In this document: piece after piece, positions 17,452-26,133 of the stretch
How the letters are laid out: each line of letters begins with the position of its first letter
Position numbering within the stretch: the stretch's first letter is position 1
NCBI RefSeq assembly: GCF_009932435.1
Contig: NZ_BJOU01000001.1
Coordinates: forward strand, 310,001 to 374,000
Origin: Gordonia crocea
GTDB lineage: Bacteria > Actinomycetota > Actinomycetes > Mycobacteriales > Mycobacteriaceae
DNA length: 64,000 nt
Reading direction: 5' to 3'
Program-made: the position numbers and the translations under genes
The notes under the pieces: model-generated
What the model was told of the DNA's origin: nothing
The model's input: only the letters and a program-made list of their open reading frames with translations
Database searches by the model: none

Positions 17452-18446
17452 CGGCGGATGGCGCGCAGCGCGTCGAGGAACCGGCCGCTGCCGAGTAGCG
17501 CGAGCGTCGACATCCCCATCAGCAGCGCGGGGCCGTAGCCGTCGGCCAGGCCGCCGAAGTCGCCCAGCGGGGCGGCGACCGGAACGTCGTTGGACGAGGG
17601 TTCGCCAGCAGACGGCGCCGGGGCGGGGGCGTTGCCGGAGCCGGGGTTGGCCGGAGCACCGGCCGAGCGGGGTGCGGCCGGAGAGCCGGGCGACCCGGGT
17701 GAGCTGGGCGAGCCCGGTGGTGCCGGGGGTGCCGCCGCTGGTGGAGCGCCGGCGCCGGGCTGCCGAGGAGGCGGCGCCGCGCCCTGCGGAGGGCGGGGTC
17801 CACCTCGGCCCGAACCGTTGCCGGGGGCCCCTTGTTGAGCCCCGGGGGGCGGGAAGGTGCTTGGCGAATAGTGATCGTTGGGTCGAGCCTGCGGCGCCTG
17901 TACCGGTGGGGCGCCGCCCATCTGCGGCGGTGCGGTGCTGCCGCCGCCGCCACCGCCGCCGCTGTAGCTGTCGGGAGACGGTGTGGGGGTAGCGGTCGCC
18001 GAGGGGGTGTTCTGCGTCGTGACCGGAGGATCGGTGCTCTCCGTCGTCGGCGGAGGAGGGGTGGTCGTCGGCGCTTGGTCCGAATAGGTCTTGGGGGTGC
18101 CGGCATCCGGCCCGGTCTTGGCGCCCGGTGCCGTCTGGGGACTGCCCGGCCCCGTCTTGGGGCTACCCGGACTCTGCTTCCCCCAGCCGCTTCCGGGTGC
18201 GTTCTGTCCGCCCTGGCCCGATGGCCCGCTCCACGTCGATCCGGGGCCGCCAGGGCCACCGGGTCCGCCGGGCCCGCCAGGTCCACCCCCGTTGTGCCCC
18301 GGACCGGAGAATGCGCCGGGAAACGCGTGGCTGTCGCCTCCGCCGTTACCTATTGGGAGTGTGAAACTCATCACACCGACCGCCGCAATGGCCACCGCCA
18401 CGCGGGCCGCGACGCGGCGAGTGCGCAGGCGGGCGGTGGGCGACAT
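17448..18446 (-). CDS. Pro/Gly-rich exported, C-terminally anchored protein
   Basis: A 332-residue low-complexity envelope protein. Residues 1-35 form a signal peptide (RVAARVAVAIAAVGVMSF). Residues about 45-65 contain a collagen-like run of GGPGGPG repeats, followed by long Pro/Ser/Thr/Gly-rich stretches and a tract of glycines. The last 30 residues are one hydrophobic helix with a short basic tail (ALLMGMSTLALLGSGRFLD, then ALRAIRR), which would anchor it. ATG 18446 has AGGAAAA upstream; the longer ORF upstream is not protein-like. No family is recognised. A wall-spanning stalk or adhesin-like role is plausible but is inference. Confidence 0.75.
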   Translation of the reverse strand: MSPTARLRTRRVAARVAVAIAAVGVMSFTLPIGNGGGDSHAFPGAFSGPGHNGGGPGGPGGPGGPGGPGSTWSGPSGQGGQNAPGSGWGKQSPGSPKTGPGSPQTAPGAKTGPDAGTPKTYSDQAPTTTPPPPTTESTDPPVTTQNTPSATATPTPSPDSYSGGGGGGGSTAPPQMGGAPPVQAPQARPNDHYSPSTFPPPGAQQGAPGNGSGRGGPRPPQGAAPPPRQPGAGAPPAAAPPAPPGSPSSPGSPGSPAAPRSAGAPANPGSGNAPAPAPSAGEPSSNDVPVAAPLGDFGGLADGYGPALLMGMSTLALLGSGRFLDALRAIRR

Positions 18447-18819
18447 AGCGGCTTTTCCTTGTTCGTCGGGTTGTGGGTGATCTGCAGTTTTCTTGCCGCG
18501 ACCTGGGGTTATGGAGTACCTGTCGGGCATCGACGGGCTACCCGAACCGAGCATGCCCCGCCGGTGTGCAGAGCTATCCATGAACTCCGGCACAGCTGAG
18601 TTAGAAGACTACCTGGGAATCTTTACGAGTGCCGATGCGATGTTGAATACTCATCTATCGGTAAAGTAAGGCGCTAGCTAGTAGCACTGCTGAGGCGGTC
18701 TGACGTGCGGTGACCCGCGCGACGGCCCCTTGGGGCACCGCAGGATTCACCCAAATGGGGTATTCTGAAGAAGATTCAAGATTAACCCTGAACAGGGGAT
18801 ATTCGACTGGAGAGAGCTC
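18447..18819. other. 373-bp intergenic region upstream of the EspR-like gene
   Basis: This stretch is clearly lower in GC than its surroundings near 18580-18670 and 18730-18820. It must hold the divergent promoters of the Pro-rich protein and the HTH module. A short inverted repeat CCCTG-AA-CAGGGG (18786-18798) lies 22 nt before the HTH start codon, where a self-repressor could bind. A 29-codon ORF (18580-18669) is present but lacks a ribosome binding site or homology cue. Nothing else was recognised. Confidence 0.5.
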
Positions 18820-19305
18820 ATGACGGTAAATGAGACCGGGACTGCGGACAGTCGCCCGGCTGATGTGGAACCCGGTCTCTTCGCCCGGCGCTTGGAAGAA
18901 CTGTTCCGTACCGTTCCGGGCCCGAACGGGCGGGCCTACAGCGCCAAGGCGATTGCCCAGCGGTCCACGGCGCGCGGATTCCGGTTGGGCGAGTCCTACT
19001 TGAGCCAGCTGCGTTCCGGTAAGGCCAAGTCGCCGTCGTTCCGCACGGTCGAAGGGATCGCGGCCGCGTTCGGTGTGGACGTCCACTACTTCCTGGAGGA
19101 CGGCGCCGCCCAGCGGACGCGCACGGAGATCGACAAGCTCCGGATGCAGGCCGATACCGACATCCAGCTCGCAGCCTTCCGTCTCGCCGGCCTGTCCAGT
19201 GACAAGGTTTCGGTCGTCAACGAGCTCATCAAGGTGTTGCGGAAGCAGCAGGGGCTGCCGCAGGACCCACCGGACATTCCTGGGGCCGACCAGGCCGCCA
19301 AGTAG
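18820..19305 (+). CDS. EspR-like XRE-family DNA-binding protein
   Basis: A 161-residue regulator. Residues 20-85 form an HTH of the EspR type: LFARRLEELFRTV, then YSAKAIAQRSTARGF, ESYLSQLRSGKAKSPSFRTV and IAAAFGVDVHYFLED. The YLSQLRSG recognition-helix signature is shared with mycobacterial EspR, a nucleoid-associated activator of ESX-1 genes. The C-terminal part (residues 95-150) is helical and could dimerise, as in EspR. The ATG has GGAGAG about 6 nt upstream. It sits where espR lies in the M. tuberculosis gene order, but here it is followed by an ImmA-type protease gene and a membrane-protein gene in the same direction, which suggests a signalling module. Confidence 0.85.
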   Translation: MTVNETGTADSRPADVEPGLFARRLEELFRTVPGPNGRAYSAKAIAQRSTARGFRLGESYLSQLRSGKAKSPSFRTVEGIAAAFGVDVHYFLEDGAAQRTRTEIDKLRMQADTDIQLAAFRLAGLSSDKVSVVNELIKVLRKQQGLPQDPPDIPGADQAAK

Positions 19306-19360
19306 GATCACGACGCGGGCCATCCGGCCCGCGTCGGATTCTTTTGGGGAGTGAGAGCGG

Positions 19361-19870
19361 ATGCGCAGCGAGAGAGCACTGCGCAGGTTGTGCCGTAAGG
19401 AGTTACGCGGTCTCGACCTCGAGTTGCCGCTCGACGCCGAGCAACTCTGCCGGCAGTACGGGCAGCGCCGGGGACGGCCGATCAGCGTCATCGCCTATCC
19501 GCTGCCCGCGGGGATGCCGAACGGAGTCTGGTTGGCCGCCGGCGACGGCGACTACTTCTTCTGCCAGGCCAACACCTCGCCCCTGCACCGCAACCAGATC
19601 ATCATCCACGAGTTCGGGCATCTGATCGCCGGACACCAGGTCCTCGGCGGGATCGACGCCGCAGCGCTGCTGGCGCCGACGGACGAGCAAGCCGCCGATG
19701 CCCTGGCCCGGACCTGCTATTCCGACGAGCGCGAGTGGGAGGCGGAGATGCTGGCGTCGATCATCGTCGGGTGGGCCACCGACGCCTCCGGGTCGGTCGG
19801 CGAGACCGCGCCCGACGCCGGTATGCGCCGCATCCAGCGGCTCCTCGGCGGCCACGGGGGATGGATGTAG
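19361..19870 (+). CDS. ImmA/IrrE-type zinc metallopeptidase
   Basis: A 169-residue protein with the zincin motif HEFGHLIAGH near residues 84-93, the hallmark of ImmA/IrrE proteases. A downstream acidic helix, EREWEAEMLASIIVGWA, supplies the probable third zinc ligand. In the ICEBs1 ImmR/ImmA and Deinococcus DdrO/IrrE pairs, this enzyme type cleaves a partner XRE repressor and so relieves repression. The partner here would be the HTH protein encoded 55 nt upstream. The ATG follows GGGGAGTGAGAG. The next gene starts 3 nt after the stop, so the two are surely co-transcribed. Confidence 0.85.
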   Translation: MRSERALRRLCRKELRGLDLELPLDAEQLCRQYGQRRGRPISVIAYPLPAGMPNGVWLAAGDGDYFFCQANTSPLHRNQIIIHEFGHLIAGHQVLGGIDAAALLAPTDEQAADALARTCYSDEREWEAEMLASIIVGWATDASGSVGETAPDAGMRRIQRLLGGHGGWM

Positions 19871-19873
19871 CGC

Positions 19874-21007
19874 GTGGAAGTGATCCTGCAAGCCGACGTC
19901 GTGAACCTGATCGCCCTGATCGTGTTCACCATCGCGGTGTGCTGGCGGATGGATCAGATCCGCCGATACGGTGGCGGGCTCCAGGCGTTGGCGATGACGG
20001 TCAGCATCATCGGGTTCACCCTCGCATTCGTCGCCGCCAATCCGTCCATGGGCAAACGCGTCGACGCGGTCACGTTCGAGGGCATGGCGCGCGTGCTGAT
20101 CTGGGGCATGTTGGCGCTCGGCGTCGCGGCGCTGATCGTCGTCTTCTACTACGTGCCGGGGGAATCCGCGCGGGCCCGCCGCGCCGGGATCGAGGCCGTC
20201 CCGCTGACCATCGCGGCGGCCGGGCTGCAAATCGCGATGGTTTACATCCCACGCGAAGTCCGCGACAACGCGCTGTCGGGCAATTCGGTGCGCTACTGGG
20301 CCTTCGCCGCGTTCTTCCTCATCGCCAGCGTGTACCTCACCTACGGCTTCTCCGCCTGCGTCGCCAGCATCCGCCAGTTCGTCCCGGCCGCAGCGGGCTA
20401 TCTGCGGGTATCGCTGAGCCTGCTGATCGTCGGCCTGTCGGCACTCGCCGTGGTCGCGGTCTTACAGATCGCCTTCATCTTCGGGGCGATGACCCGATCC
20501 TTCGTCGTCCCGTCCCTGTTGACGGTCGGGAACATCTTGACGGTGGCCGGCATGTTCGCGTTCATGCTCGGCATCACCTACCCGTTGATACACGCTCGGA
20601 TCAGGTGGATTCGGGCGCGGTTCACCCTGCGTGAGCAGTACCGCGACTTGGAGCCGTTGTGGACGGTGGTCACCGAGGCGGTGCCGGAGGTCGTGCTGCC
20701 CGCACCCGACGGCGGTGAGCTGAAGGCGACGCCGATCATCCTGTTCGACCGGCGGGTGGTGGAGATCCGGGATGCTCTCACCCAGCTGAGCCCGCTGCTG
20801 CCCGATGATTTCGACGAGTCGTCGCCGGAGCGCCAGGCCAAGCTCATCGGCGTGGCAGCACGCCGATACGCCGACGAGGGGGCGCCGTCGGGGGAGGTGC
20901 GTGACATCCTCCCCACGACGGCGGCCACAATCGTCGGCGACGGGGAACCGCTGCGCGAGGTGTCGTTGGCGATGAGCCGAGGACCCAAGCGCTGGGTCAA
21001 GTCCTAG
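19874..21007 (+). CDS. MAB_1171c-like polytopic membrane protein
   Basis: A 377-residue protein with about seven predicted membrane helices in residues 5-245. Examples are LIALIVFTIAVCWRM at the start, VLIWGMLALGVAALIVVFYY, and FVVPSLLTVGNILTVAGMF. It ends in a cytosolic domain of about 130 residues (YRDLEPLWTVVTEAVPEVV onward). I believe this is the actinobacterial MAB_1171c/DUF6545 family, often labelled a putative transporter, but no transporter motif is visible. The topology would equally suit a sensor, with the soluble tail as the output domain. It starts at a GTG 3 nt after the protease stop. A role in sensing for the HTH/protease pair is inference. Confidence 0.75.
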   Translation: MEVILQADVVNLIALIVFTIAVCWRMDQIRRYGGGLQALAMTVSIIGFTLAFVAANPSMGKRVDAVTFEGMARVLIWGMLALGVAALIVVFYYVPGESARARRAGIEAVPLTIAAAGLQIAMVYIPREVRDNALSGNSVRYWAFAAFFLIASVYLTYGFSACVASIRQFVPAAAGYLRVSLSLLIVGLSALAVVAVLQIAFIFGAMTRSFVVPSLLTVGNILTVAGMFAFMLGITYPLIHARIRWIRARFTLREQYRDLEPLWTVVTEAVPEVVLPAPDGGELKATPIILFDRRVVEIRDALTQLSPLLPDDFDESSPERQAKLIGVAARRYADEGAPSGEVRDILPTTAATIVGDGEPLREVSLAMSRGPKRWVKS

Positions 21008-21028
21008 GCCGGGACCTAGACGGGGGAC

Positions 21029-21919
21029 CTAGACGACGGGGGCGAGATCCTCGTCGCGGTCGAGTGCCTCGCCCTCCTGCTCGGACTGGCGACCGGTCCG
21101 CTTGGGGCGGGTTCGGTAGTGCGTCAGGTAGATGGCGGCGCCGGTGAACAGCAGCCCGCCGACGAGGTTGCCGAGAACCGTCGGGACCTCGTTCCACAGC
21201 AGGTAATCACTCCACCCGAAATCTGCGCCGAGCATGATGCCCACCGGGAACAGGAACATGTTGACCACCGAGTGCTCGAACCCCATCGCGAAGAACAGCA
21301 GGACCGGGAGCCACATCACCAAGATCTTGCCGACGACGTCCTTGGCGACGAGCGCGCCGACGACGCCGGTCGACACCATCCAGTTGCAGAGCATCCCGCG
21401 GACGAACACCGATAGCCAACCCCCGGCACCGTGCTCGGCGTAGCCGAGGGTGCGGTCATGGCCGATGGCGGCAAGTTTCTGTCCATACTCGGCGAATTGG
21501 TTGCCCGAATCGGTGATCGTCGTGTCGAAGCCGTACGTCACGAAGATCGAGACGAGTAGGGCGACGGTGAGGGCGCCGGCGAAGTTACCGACGAACACCA
21601 GTCCCCAATTGCGCAGGACCGAACCGACGGTCACGCCCGGGCGTTTGGCCAGCCAGGCCAGCGGCGCGAGGACGAAGACGCCGGTCAATAGGTCGTAGCC
21701 CAACAGGTAGAGAAGGACGAAACCGATGGGGAAGAGAAGTGCACCCACGATGGGTGCGCCGGTGTCGACGGCCATCTTCACCGCGAACGCCGCGGCCAGC
21801 GTCAGCATGGCGCCGGCCATATAGGCACGGATCAAGGTGTCCCGGGTCGACATCATGACTTTCGACGCGCCGGCGTCGATCAGCGACACGGCGAGTTCGG
21901 GGGGTTTCACGTAGGTCAT
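21029..21919 (-). CDS. Formate/nitrite transporter family channel
   Basis: A 296-residue FNT-family protein (FocA/NirC type), an anion channel that passes formate, nitrite or similar monovalent acids. Six hydrophobic helices are clear, with conserved pieces such as AYMAGAMLTLAAAFAVK, GNFAGALTVALLV, the FRGM-like VRGMLCNWMVSTG segment and GFEHSVVNMFLFPVG. The His in FEHSVVNM matches the central conserved pore histidine. ATG 21919 is preceded by AAGGAATC. Substrate cannot be read from the sequence. It converges on the MAB_1171c-like gene and has no obvious partner. Confidence 0.9.
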   Translation of the reverse strand: MTYVKPPELAVSLIDAGASKVMMSTRDTLIRAYMAGAMLTLAAAFAVKMAVDTGAPIVGALLFPIGFVLLYLLGYDLLTGVFVLAPLAWLAKRPGVTVGSVLRNWGLVFVGNFAGALTVALLVSIFVTYGFDTTITDSGNQFAEYGQKLAAIGHDRTLGYAEHGAGGWLSVFVRGMLCNWMVSTGVVGALVAKDVVGKILVMWLPVLLFFAMGFEHSVVNMFLFPVGIMLGADFGWSDYLLWNEVPTVLGNLVGGLLFTGAAIYLTHYRTRPKRTGRQSEQEGEALDRDEDLAPVV

Positions 21920-22115
21920 CGTGGATTCCTTCTCGGGCGGGGGTAGGGCGGGACAAGCGGAAACGATTTGCCCAAAGGTAGGAATCCGGTGTTTCCGGAC
22001 AATCTCGGTGAAGGTCCAGGTGGTTACATTCCGCGCACATCTGCGCAGGCGGGGATGTGCGCCGCCCGTCCATCCACGCGCAATCCCACTCAGCGCCCTC
22101 TCACACACGGTCAGG

Positions 22116-22121
22116 CAAACT
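22116..22121 (+). promoter_or_regulatory. -10 element, probably leaderless ECF operon
   Basis: CAAACT, a weaker variant of TANNNT, lies 7 nt before the ATG at 22129. No Shine-Dalgarno is seen. Confidence 0.35.
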
Positions 22122-22128
22122 GGATGCG

Positions 22129-24234
22129 ATGTCCACGCACACAGCCCGAGTCGGTGAACCGGCCCGTTCCCGCCACCGGGGTCCGCTGCGCCCGCACGAG
22201 GTCGCGCTGGCGGCCGTGCTCGGCGGGCTGTCCGTGGCAACGGTCGTCGTGGCGCAGGTCCTGCCGATCCTGACATCGGTGGCGCTGTTGGCGCCGGTTC
22301 CGATGGCCCTCCTCGGGCAACGCACCCGGCCCCGGGCGTTGGTGGCGGTCGTCGTCGCCGCGGCCGGCGTCTCCTTCGCGCTCGCCGGACTCTCGGCGGC
22401 GGTGTCGGTCGTCGGAGCCGGCGTTGTCGGCGGGTTGGTCGGTGAGATGAAGCGCCGCGGTCGCGGATTGGCCGCCTTTTCGGCGGTGTCCGTGCTGGTC
22501 GCACCGATCATGGGCGGGTTGTCGGTGGTGGTCTTCTGGATCCTCACCCCGCTGCGACGGCTCCTGCTGGAGTCGTTGGAGAACACCGTCACCGGGATGG
22601 CCAAAGGGTTGGACGAGGTCGGCAAACGGCTGCCCGGCGGTGAGGCGGTGTTCACGCAGACCGCCGACGGCTTGCGTGCCCTGACCGGCGCCATCGTCGA
22701 CTACTGGTGGCTGTGGTTGTGGTCCACCGGGACCGTGGGCACGCTGATCTCGCTGTTCGTCGCCTGGTGGTTGGTCGGCGGGGTCATCGACCGGGTGCGC
22801 GCGATCCCCAGTACCGACAGCCTCGACGAGCCCGGGCGAGACCTGGCCGACGATGCCCTGGTCGGGCCGTTGCCGGTGCACCTGCGCGGGGTCGGGTTCC
22901 GTTATCCCGGCGCTTCCGACGACGCCCTGGTCGACGTCGACCTCCGAATCGAGCCGGGTGAACTCGTCGCCGTCGTCGGCGCCAACGGGTCCGGCAAGTC
23001 GACGGTCGCCAAGATCCTCGCCGGCCGCGCCCCGAGTACCGGCGAGGTGGTGCGCCCGGGTGATCCCGGCCTCGGCCGCCCGGGTGGGACGGCGATGGTG
23101 CTGCAGCGCCCGGAGACGCAGATGCTCGGCGCACGGGTCGCCGACGACGTGGTGTGGGGATTGCCGGAGGGGGTGGCGGTCGACGTCGACGCCCTGCTGG
23201 CCGAGGTCGGTCTGACCGGGCTCGCCGACCGCGACACCGCGGACCTGTCGGGCGGTCAGCAGCAGCGGTTGGCGCTGGCCGCGGCGCTGGCCCGCGACCC
23301 GGCACTGTTGATCGCCGACGAGGTGACCTCGATGGTGGACCCCGTCGGGCGCGCCGAACTCCTCGACGTGCTGACGACGTTGCCTGCTCGCCGCGGGCTC
23401 GCCGTCGTGCTGATCACCCACCGGGCCGACGAGGCCGCCGCTGCCGACCGAATCGTGCACTTGCGCGAGGGGCGCGTCGACCCGGCCCCGCCGCAGTGGC
23501 TGGCCGGTGTGGCCGAACCCGATACCGAGCCGGCAGCCGCCCCGGTCGTCCCGATTTCGCCGCACCGACCGGGGGAGACACTGATCGAGCTGTCCGGGAT
23601 CAGCCACCGCTACCTGGCCGGGACGCCGTGGGAGGTGACGGCGCTGCGCGAGGTGAGCCTCCGGGTGAACCGGGGTGAGGGGCTGCTCATCGTCGGCGGC
23701 AACGGGTCGGGCAAGTCGACCCTTGCGTGGATCCTCGCCGGACTCACCACACCGACGTCGGGCACCGCGGACTACGAGGGCTCGCCCATCCACAAGCAGG
23801 TCGGCGTGGTGAAGTTGACCTTCCAACACGCACGACTGCAGTTGCAGCGCCCGACCCTCGGCGAGGACATCCAGGCCGCCGGTGGCGTCGAGGTGGGCAC
23901 CGCCGAAGTGTCCCGGTTGCTCGACGAGGTGGGGCTGCCGCGGGAGTTCGCGGCCCGCAGCACCGACGCCCTGTCCGGGGGCCAGATGCGGCGCGGCGTG
24001 CTTGCCGGCGCGCTGGCCGGGCACCCTCAGGTCATCGTGGCCGACGAGCCGCTCGCCGGTCTGGACCCGAAGGCCCGGGCCGACGTCGTCGCCCTGTTCG
24101 GCCGGATGCGGGCCGCCGGTCTGACCCTCATCGTCATCTCCCACGACCTCGACGAGATCGCCCAGGTCTGCGATCGGCAGGTCGAACTCGTCGACGGTGT
24201 GCTCGTCGACGCGGCTGCGCGGGAGGCGTCATGA
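22129..24234 (+). CDS. ECF transporter: S-like membrane domain fused to two ATPase domains
   Basis: A 701-residue fusion. Residues 1-230 hold about six membrane helices and resemble a substrate-capture (S) component. Residues 240-460 form the first ABC ATPase: GANGSGKST Walker A, DLSGGQQQR signature, LLIADEVTSM Walker B. Residues 480-701 form the second: GGNGSGKST, ALSGGQMRRG, VIVADEPLAGLDP. Both ATP sites look intact. The layout matches the M. tuberculosis Rv2326c type. With EcfT encoded next, it would make a vitamin or metal importer, but the substrate is unknown. ATG 22129 is chosen from the leaderless pattern. It overlaps ecfT by ATGA. Confidence 0.88.
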   Translation: MSTHTARVGEPARSRHRGPLRPHEVALAAVLGGLSVATVVVAQVLPILTSVALLAPVPMALLGQRTRPRALVAVVVAAAGVSFALAGLSAAVSVVGAGVVGGLVGEMKRRGRGLAAFSAVSVLVAPIMGGLSVVVFWILTPLRRLLLESLENTVTGMAKGLDEVGKRLPGGEAVFTQTADGLRALTGAIVDYWWLWLWSTGTVGTLISLFVAWWLVGGVIDRVRAIPSTDSLDEPGRDLADDALVGPLPVHLRGVGFRYPGASDDALVDVDLRIEPGELVAVVGANGSGKSTVAKILAGRAPSTGEVVRPGDPGLGRPGGTAMVLQRPETQMLGARVADDVVWGLPEGVAVDVDALLAEVGLTGLADRDTADLSGGQQQRLALAAALARDPALLIADEVTSMVDPVGRAELLDVLTTLPARRGLAVVLITHRADEAAAADRIVHLREGRVDPAPPQWLAGVAEPDTEPAAAPVVPISPHRPGETLIELSGISHRYLAGTPWEVTALREVSLRVNRGEGLLIVGGNGSGKSTLAWILAGLTTPTSGTADYEGSPIHKQVGVVKLTFQHARLQLQRPTLGEDIQAAGGVEVGTAEVSRLLDEVGLPREFAARSTDALSGGQMRRGVLAGALAGHPQVIVADEPLAGLDPKARADVVALFGRMRAAGLTLIVISHDLDEIAQVCDRQVELVDGVLVDAAAREAS

Positions 24235-24989
24235 ACGGGTTACCGCTGCGCGAGATCCCCGGGGATTCGGTGATCCACCGCCTGTGGGCGGGAACCAAAC
24301 TCATTGCGATTGGCATGATCGGAATCCTGATGTGGGTGCTGCCGTCGTGGCCCGCGCTCGGCATGGTCGCCGTCGTCGTGGTCGGGGTGGCGTTGCTCGC
24401 CGGGATCCCGCTGGGTGCGGTGCCCAAGCCGCCGTGGTGGTTGTGGGCGCTGGCGGCGGCCAGTGTCGGGTTGTCCACCTTGGTCGCGGGAGTCTCCGGC
24501 GGCCTGGTCACCGCGCGCGGCGTGTTGCTGGGCCTGCTCGTCATCGCGGTGTCGGTCCTCGTCGTCTGGACCACCCCGGCGGCGCAGATCGCCCCGGCCA
24601 TCGCCACCCTCATGCGGCCGCTGCGCTGGTTGCGTCTTCCCGTCGACGAATGGGCGGTGGTGATCGCGCTGTGCCTGCGGTCGTTGCCGCTGATGGTCGA
24701 CGAGTTGCTCACGCTGCGTGCGGTGCACCGACTGCGGCCGCACGCCCCGTCGAATGCCGGCCACCCCGCGGCCCAGCTGACGCTGGTGGACATGGTGGTC
24801 GCCGCGCTGTCCTCGGCCCTGCGTCGGTCGGCGGAGATGGGGGAGGCGATCACCGCCCGCGGCGGCACCGGCCGACTGACCGCCGACGCCGCGCGGCCCG
24901 GGCGGATCGACTACATCGCCCTGGGAATCATGGCGGTGGTCCTGGCCGTCGCCATCGCCGGGTCGTTCCTGATCACCGGCGCGATGTAG
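24231..24989 (+). CDS. ECF transporter transmembrane subunit EcfT
   Basis: A 252-residue membrane protein of the CbiQ/EcfT family, the energy-coupling subunit that links the ATPases to the substrate-binding component. Helices occur at residues 25-60, 65-120 and 225-250. The coupling-helix signatures are present in the AQIAPAIATLMRPLRWLRLP region and in SAEMGEAITARG, the second Ala-Arg-Gly-type motif. It starts at an ATG overlapping the previous stop by 4 nt (ATGA). This fits translational coupling and one-to-one stoichiometry with the fused ATPase. Confidence 0.9.
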   Translation: MNGLPLREIPGDSVIHRLWAGTKLIAIGMIGILMWVLPSWPALGMVAVVVVGVALLAGIPLGAVPKPPWWLWALAAASVGLSTLVAGVSGGLVTARGVLLGLLVIAVSVLVVWTTPAAQIAPAIATLMRPLRWLRLPVDEWAVVIALCLRSLPLMVDELLTLRAVHRLRPHAPSNAGHPAAQLTLVDMVVAALSSALRRSAEMGEAITARGGTGRLTADAARPGRIDYIALGIMAVVLAVAIAGSFLITGAM

Positions 24990-25009
24990 CCCCGACCGAC
25001 ACCAAACGA

Positions 25010-25047
25010 CAGCGCCCGCCCGGAGTCGATGCCCCGGGCGGGCGCTG
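25010..25047. terminator. Bidirectional hairpin between ecfT and sodA
   Basis: A perfect 14-bp stem, CAGCGCCCGCCCGG and its complement, closes a 10-nt loop. It lies midway between the convergent stop codons at 24989 and 25062. There is no long U tract on either side, which is common for actinobacterial terminators. Confidence 0.75.
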
Positions 25048-25061
25048 TGCGTTCGAGCAGA

Positions 25062-25691
25062 TCAGGCGGGGACGATCAGCCCGGCACCCTGGGTGCGGGC
25101 GCGGTCGTAGCGCTCGCCGGCGTCGGCCCAGTTGACCACGTTCCACCAAGCCTTGACGTAGTCCGGCTTGACGTTCTGGTAGTCGAGGTAGAAGGCGTGC
25201 TCCCACATGTCGAGCATGACGACCGGGATCAGGCCGGCACTGGTGTTGCCGCTCTGGTCGGTGAGCTGCTCAATGACCAGGCGCTGGCCGATCGTGTCGT
25301 AGCCGAGGATGGCCCAGCCGGAACCCTGCAGCGTCGTGGCGGCCGCGGTGAAGTGGGCCTTGAACTTGTCGAAGCCGCCGAAGTCGGTGCCGATGGCCTC
25401 GGCCAGATCGCCGGTCGGCTCGCCGCCGCCGTTGGGCGAGAGGTTCTTCCAGAAGATCGAGTGGTTGGTGTGGCCACCGAGGTGGAAGGACAGGTTGGCG
25501 GACAGGCCGTACACCTTGTCGGCGATGGTGCCGTCCTCGCGGGCGGCGTCCAGCTTCTCCAGCGCGGTGTTGGCGCCCTTCACGTAGGTCGCGTGGTGCT
25601 TGCTGTGGTGAAGCTCCATGATGCGGCCCGAGATGTGGGGCTCCAAGGCGCCGTAGTCGTAGTCGAGATCGGGCAGGGTGTATTCAGCCAC
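25062..25691 (-). CDS. sodA: Superoxide dismutase (Fe/Mn)
   Basis: A 209-residue enzyme converting superoxide to oxygen and hydrogen peroxide. The metal ligands are His in [13 protein letters not shown] (near residue 27), His in [11 protein letters not shown] (near 76), and Asp and His in [14 protein letters not shown] (near 161-165). No signal peptide is present, as in the M. tuberculosis SodA that is exported without one. The start is GTG (VAEYTLPDL), with AAGGGAAG upstream. A strong hairpin follows the gene. Iron versus manganese preference cannot be decided here with confidence. Confidence 0.97.
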   Translation of the reverse strand: MAEYTLPDLDYDYGALEPHISGRIMELHHSKHHATYVKGANTALEKLDAAREDGTIADKVYGLSANLSFHLGGHTNHSIFWKNLSPNGGGEPTGDLAEAIGTDFGGFDKFKAHFTAAATTLQGSGWAILGYDTIGQRLVIEQLTDQSGNTSAGLIPVVMLDMWEHAFYLDYQNVKPDYVKAWWNVVNWADAGERYDRARTQGAGLIVPA

Positions 25692-25789
25692 AGGTCTTCC
25701 CTTCGCGTTCGCGGTGGTGTTTCGGATGGACACACCCACCGTATCCCCCGAGCGGGGAGGCGTCAGCACGACGCCCGTCTCGGGGGAGG

Positions 25790-25921
25790 TTAGAAGGCGA
25801 GCAGCAGCAGGAGGACGACGAGCGGCGCGATCGTCGCCAGGGTCCACAGGCAACTGCTCGACACGTTGTAAGTGGGACTGCCCTCAGACGGCAGCTTGGT
25901 CGCGTGCTGCATCGTCGTCAT
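25790..25921 (-). CDS. 43-residue single-pass membrane peptide
   Basis: A short ORF beginning [20 protein letters not shown] and ending in a hydrophobic helix ([16 protein letters not shown]) that reaches the C-terminus. GGAGG lies about 9 nt before the ATG, a real ribosome binding site. The tail-anchored layout and the position between sodA and msrA argue for a genuine small protein. It may act in the membrane under oxidative stress, but nothing in the sequence states a function. Confidence 0.5.
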   Translation of the reverse strand: MTTMQHATKLPSEGSPTYNVSSSCLWTLATIAPLVVLLLLLAF

Positions 25922-26120
25922 GGTGCGTGCCTCCACCCTTTCGTTCTCCCCCGCTCGGGCAGTCACCCGGATTCCCTGTCGCGGGGAATCCCGTCGACCA
26001 GGTGAGGTGAACTGCATCACAGTCGGTATGTGATTCACATCATAAACAGCGTCGGCGAGTCGATTCAACTCGGGGGCGTGCGGGGCCGGTCGTCGACCGT
26101 CGCCACCGGCGTGCGACGCG

Positions 26121-26126
26121 TAGGAT
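26121..26126 (+). promoter_or_regulatory. -10 element, leaderless msrA
   Basis: TAGGAT followed by 7 nt and the ATG at 26134, without a Shine-Dalgarno. Confidence 0.55.
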
Positions 26127-26133
26127 CGATGCC

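Noticed and set aside
18580..18669. 29-codon ORF in the gap before the EspR-like gene
   Set aside because: No Shine-Dalgarno, no leaderless -10 and no homology cue. It is described only as part of the intergenic entry.
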